DNA of 27,814 bases from positions 1-27,814 of the forward strand of contig USIO01000021.1 in assembly GCA_900554815.1 (NCBI GenBank). Direction: 5' to 3'. The DNA is from an uncultured Clostridium sp. (GTDB taxonomy: Bacteria; Bacillota; Clostridia; TANB77; CAG-508). Every line of letters begins with the position of its first letter. The stretch's first letter is position 1. The translations under genes were made by a program, and so were the position numbers. Of the stretch, positions 24,837-27,814 are shown one piece after another. The notes under the pieces are model-generated. The model had not been told where the DNA came from and searched no databases. It saw nothing but the letters and a program-made list of their open reading frames with translations.

Positions 24837-26078
24837 ATGTTAAAATTTAATAAATTGATAATAATTATAATGATTTTTTTAATTACTTTAGGTAGTACAA
24901 ACTTAGTACAAGCTATGACTATAGTCTTAGATCCTGGGCATGGAGGACAAGATCCTGGTGCAGTTAATGGAAGCACATATGAAAGCACTGTCAATCTAAA
25001 AATTGCAAGATATTTAAAGGAATATTTAGAAGAATATGAAGGTGTTAAAGTAATTCTTACACATAACGGACTAAGTAGTGGAGAATTAACAATATTTGAA
25101 AGAGCAATAATTGCAAGAAATCAAAAAGCAGATTTATTAGTAAGTATACATATTAACAGCTCGGAAACCGATGGTGGGAAAGGTGCAGAAATATATGTAA
25201 GTGCAAACACTTCGCAAGAAAAATACAACAAAAAAACAACAGAGCTTGCAAATAGAATATTAAATAATTTATCAGCTATTGGGATTGCTAATAGAGGAGT
25301 TCTAACAAAATTAATTCCAACAGATACAACAGATATTTATTCAGATGGAACAAGAGCAGACTATATGGGAATTATTAGGTATGCAATGAGAGGAACGATG
25401 ATAGACGACGGCGTAGTTACAGTATTACAAAATGGAGAGAAAGTAGAAGTACCAGAAAGCACATCTGCAAATGTTCAAAATGGAGAAGGAGTACCTACCA
25501 TTTTGGTAGAACATTGCTTTATAAGAGGAAACGACTACCAATATATTGATTCAGACGAAGACATTAAAAAAATAGCCGAAGCAGATTTAGATGCTATAGT
25601 TGAACAATATGGTTTAAAATTAAAAACAGATGTGGAAGAACCAGACAAACCAGCAGAAACTGAAGAACCAGATGAAATAAGAGAAACAGACATAGAAATA
25701 AATGAACAAGAAGAAGTAATTAGAATAACACCTTCAATTACCATAGAAGAATTAGAAAAAAGACTAGAAACAAAAGATTATTCTATTATTAATTCAGAAG
25801 GTAAAACATTAGAAAAGGGAAAAGAAATTTTAGCAACAGGCTATAATTTAAAATTAGAAGGCAAGACATATACAATAATTAAAGTGGGAGACGTTACTGG
25901 AGACGGAAAAGCGATAGCAGTAGATGGACTTGCAATTTTAAAGCATAAGCTTGGCAAAGTGGTATTAGAAGAACTATATTTAAAAGCTGCAGATACAACA
26001 AATGATGGAGTAATTTCATCTTCAGATGCTTTAGCTATTATAAAAGATAGCATAGGAACATCTATGATTCACTTATAA
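24837..26078 (+). CDS. N-acetylmuramoyl-L-alanine amidase with C-terminal dockerin
   Basis: This 413-residue secreted zinc amidase (Amidase_3) cleaves the bond between N-acetylmuramic acid and L-alanine in peptidoglycan. Residues 1-26 are a signal peptide. The zinc ligands are H35 in 'LDPGHGGQDPGA', E49 and H105 in 'SIHINSS'; E225 in 'ILVEHCF' is the catalytic glutamate. An extra loop of about 50 residues precedes that glutamate. An acidic linker (264-293) leads to an X module (294-349, '...ATGYNLKLEGKTYTIIKV') and a dockerin (350-410) with loops 'DVTGDGKAIAVD' and 'DTTNDGVISSSD'. The last two modules are close relatives of those in the glucosaminidase. AAGGAGAG precedes the ATG, 61 nt after the previous gene, same operon. 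Confidence 0.93.
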   Translation: MLKFNKLIIIIMIFLITLGSTNLVQAMTIVLDPGHGGQDPGAVNGSTYESTVNLKIARYLKEYLEEYEGVKVILTHNGLSSGELTIFERAIIARNQKADLLVSIHINSSETDGGKGAEIYVSANTSQEKYNKKTTELANRILNNLSAIGIANRGVLTKLIPTDTTDIYSDGTRADYMGIIRYAMRGTMIDDGVVTVLQNGEKVEVPESTSANVQNGEGVPTILVEHCFIRGNDYQYIDSDEDIKKIAEADLDAIVEQYGLKLKTDVEEPDKPAETEEPDEIRETDIEINEQEEVIRITPSITIEELEKRLETKDYSIINSEGKTLEKGKEILATGYNLKLEGKTYTIIKVGDVTGDGKAIAVDGLAILKHKLGKVVLEELYLKAADTTNDGVISSSDALAIIKDSIGTSMIHL

Positions 26079-26100
26079 AGTAAACAAAATGGAGGTAAAA

Positions 26101-27511
26101 ATGAAGAACCATAAGAAACTAAAGATATTCTTTTTATTTGTGGCATTGATTTTTCTTCGGAACAACTATTTCATTTGGAACATTTAGTGCTGAAAATAAA
26201 ACAGTAAATTCTGGAGAGAGTTTTAGTATTACAGTATCATCTAGTGAAGGATTAGAGGCATACAACTTAGACTTGACAAACTATGCTGGATTAACATTTA
26301 GTGGTTGTACAATTCCAAATGCAGGTACATTGTCAGATAAAAGCGATAGTGGAAGCATTGCATATATTAATGTTTCGGGAACAACTAATAAACTTGGTAT
26401 TTACTACTTTAAAGCACCAGAAGTTACAGAAGATATTACATATACAATTAATTTTATGGTAGATAAAGAAACTGCAGTTACTTCAACTGTTACAGTAAAA
26501 GCAAATAATGTTGCAGAACCAGAACCAGACCCAACTCCTAATCCAGAACCAGAACCAGATCCAGAACCAACGCCAGATGTGCCAGAACAAACAGAAAAAT
26601 CTAGTAATGCAGATTTAAGCAATTTAGGAATAAGACCAAATGATTTTACTGGGTTCAAACCATGGATTACATCTTATAGCGTAACAGATGTACCAAACGA
26701 TGTTACTACAATTGAGGTATATGCTAATAAAGGAGAAGACGGGCAAACTATTTCTGGAACTGGAAAAAAATCATTAGATGAGGGAACAAATCGTTTTACA
26801 GTTACTGTTACTGCTGAAGATGGAACACAGAAAACATATACAATTACAGTAATTAGACTAGCAAGCGAAGAGATAAATAATCCAGATGTAGAGCAGGCGC
26901 CAGAGGTCAAACCAGGATTGACCAGCTTATCTATTGAAGGTATTACTTTAAATGAACCATTTAGCCCAGATAAACAAGAATATACTGCTGTTTTAGATAA
27001 AAATATTGAAAGTACTGTTGTAAATGCAGTAGCAAATATAGATGATGCTATAATTGAAATAGAAGGTGAAGATAACTTAAGTGAGCTAAATAGCGTAATA
27101 ACGATAAAAGTCAAAACTCCTGATGGAAATGAAGAAAAAACATATACAATAAATATAACAAAAATACTTAAAGATACAGAAGAAACTAATGAGGAAAATA
27201 ATAGTGTAATAATGGCTGTTGGAAGTAACAATAATAATTCAACAGGAGGAACAACAATTAGCACAGAAAAAATATTACTTTGTATTGGAATAGGATTAAT
27301 AGCATCTCTTGGTGCAACATTTGTGGTAATAAAATATAAAAAAGATAAAGAAAATTACAATACAACTGATGCAATTGAATATGTTGGAAACATTAATACT
27401 ATAGAAGCAATTAAGGATGCCACTTCTGCCACATCTAAGTTATCAAATTTAAACGGAGAACCATCCATAGAAGCTTTTAAAGCAACAAAAAGAAAAGGAA
27501 AACATTTTTAA
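26101..27511 (+). pseudogene. Membrane-anchored cohesin-like scaffold, frameshift in signal peptide
   Basis: The gene starts at ATG 26101 with ATGGAGG upstream, 22 nt after the amidase stop. The zero frame gives a basic-hydrophobic signal start and stops after 28 codons. One base removed near 26150-26160 (TTTTTCTTCGG) restores 'LIFFGTTISFGTFSAENKT' and a frame open to 27511, about 469 residues in all. Residues ~28-135 resemble a cohesin ('VNSGESFSITVSSSEGLEAYN', 'YYFKAPEVTEDITYTINF'). Then come a Pro/Glu/Asp linker (139-163), two cadherin-like beta-sandwich domains (167-252 and 272-354, each ending 'TYTI'), and a membrane helix (391-411) with a basic cytoplasmic tail. It would hold dockerin proteins at the cell surface. 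The cohesin call rests on pattern and context; another surface-adhesion role is possible. Without a working signal peptide it could not be exported. Confidence 0.72.
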
Positions 27512-27536
27512 AAATAAACAAGCATAAATATAAAAA

Positions 27537-27567
27537 ATATACTAGTATGTATTTCATGCTAGTATAT
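27537..27567 (+). terminator. Hairpin between the scaffold gene and tRNA-Thr
   Basis: ATATACTAGTATG (27537-27549) pairs with CATGCTAGTATAT (27555-27567), 13 bp with one T-G pair and a 5-nt loop, 25 nt after the scaffold stop and directly before the tRNA. There is no T run, so it could be a processing hairpin rather than a terminator. Confidence 0.4.
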
Positions 27568-27569
27568 AT

Positions 27570-27645
27570 GCTTTCATAGCTCAGTTGGCAGAGCAACTGA
27601 TTCGTAACCAGTAGGTCGGCGGTTCAATTCCGCCTGAAAGCTCCA
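27570..27645 (+). tRNA. tRNA-Thr (anticodon CGT)
   Basis: This 76-nt gene folds as a cloverleaf: acceptor GCTTTCA/TGAAAGC, D arm GCTC/GAGC, anticodon loop TTCGTAA (anticodon CGT at 27603-27605) and T arm GGCGG-TTCAATT-CCGCC, with discriminator T and an encoded CCA. It reads ACG for threonine. The anticodon stem has one A-C mismatch at positions 31-39 next to the loop. Confidence 0.95.
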
Positions 27646-27650
27646 AACGG

Positions 27651-27684
27651 AACCCCCACCATATCATATGATGTGGTGGGGGTT
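27651..27684 (+). terminator. Strong terminator after tRNA-Thr
   Basis: AACCCCCACCATATCA and TGATGTGGTGGGGGTT form a 16-bp GC-rich stem with one G-U pair, followed by TTTTCT. The remaining ~130 nt to the window end are AT-rich and show no gene. Confidence 0.9.
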
Positions 27685-27814
27685 TTCTATGTAAAAAAAT
27701 ATAAAAAAATATATTAAAATATTGAAAAAAATATTTTAAAGATATAAAATACTAAAAAAGAAAGACTAACTATTAATTGTCAATAGTTTTTCAAAAAAAA
27801 TTAAAAATATTTTT

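Noticed and set aside
26404..27264. Two long minus-strand frames (84 and 196 codons) in the scaffold gene
   Set aside because: They are antisense shadows of the repetitive Pro/Glu/Asp linker and beta-sandwich coding sequence; low-complexity Ser/Val-rich translations and no ribosome binding site.
27651..27684. Palindromic repeat as part of a CRISPR or mobile element end
   Set aside because: It is a single GC-rich stem with a T run directly after a tRNA gene, which is an intrinsic terminator; no repeated units were seen.

Overview
The window is very AT-rich, has dense AGGAGG-type ribosome binding sites, and carries sporulation-linked genes (spoIIM-like, a DUF1540 protein), an endonuclease Q and several secreted cell-wall hydrolases. 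Together these point to a Bacillota bacterium, most likely an uncultured gut-type member of Clostridia. The sequence alone does not fix the species.

Region 1 (1-5541) is mobile. It holds an IS30-family transposase and, opposite it, a 21-codon stump of a second transposase. On the minus strand follow a nucleoside phosphorylase and a protein with a C-terminal Cys4 zinc-binding motif. Two strong promoters that face each other come next (3239-3358), with a perfect 9-bp inverted repeat between them. Rightward from there lie an HTH regulator, an excisionase-like protein and a tyrosine integrase with a +1 frameshift. The integrase ends 7 nt before the 3' end of tRNA-Leu(CAA), the usual layout for an element integrated in a tRNA gene. 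The distal end of that element is not in the window.

Region 2 (5542-15140) looks like core chromosome: tRNA-Leu, an AlkD-like DNA glycosylase, a CmpB-type membrane protein, metG, and a cluster of a degenerate HD-GYP protein, a 96-aa unknown, endonuclease Q, SpoIIM and XerD. A DnaB-like ATPase and a small six-cysteine DUF1540 protein follow. Terminators are clear after metG, xerD and the DUF1540 gene.

Region 3 (15141-20460) is one operon: ABC ATPase, duplicated FtsX-type permease, OmpR-type response regulator and histidine kinase. This is the layout of cell-envelope stress or antimicrobial-peptide modules.

Region 4 (20461-27511) is the most interesting part. Three secreted proteins (a transglutaminase-like protein with Ig-like domains, a GH73 glucosaminidase and an Amidase_3 amidase) each carry a dockerin-type tandem Ca-loop module. 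The last gene encodes a membrane-anchored surface protein with a cohesin-like N-terminal domain, a Pro/Glu/Asp linker and two cadherin-like beta-sandwich domains. The simplest reading is a small cellulosome-like complex aimed at the cell's own wall rather than at plant fibre. Two of these four genes carry one-base frameshifts (glucosaminidase and scaffold). Region 5 ends the window with tRNA-Thr(CGT) and a strong terminator.
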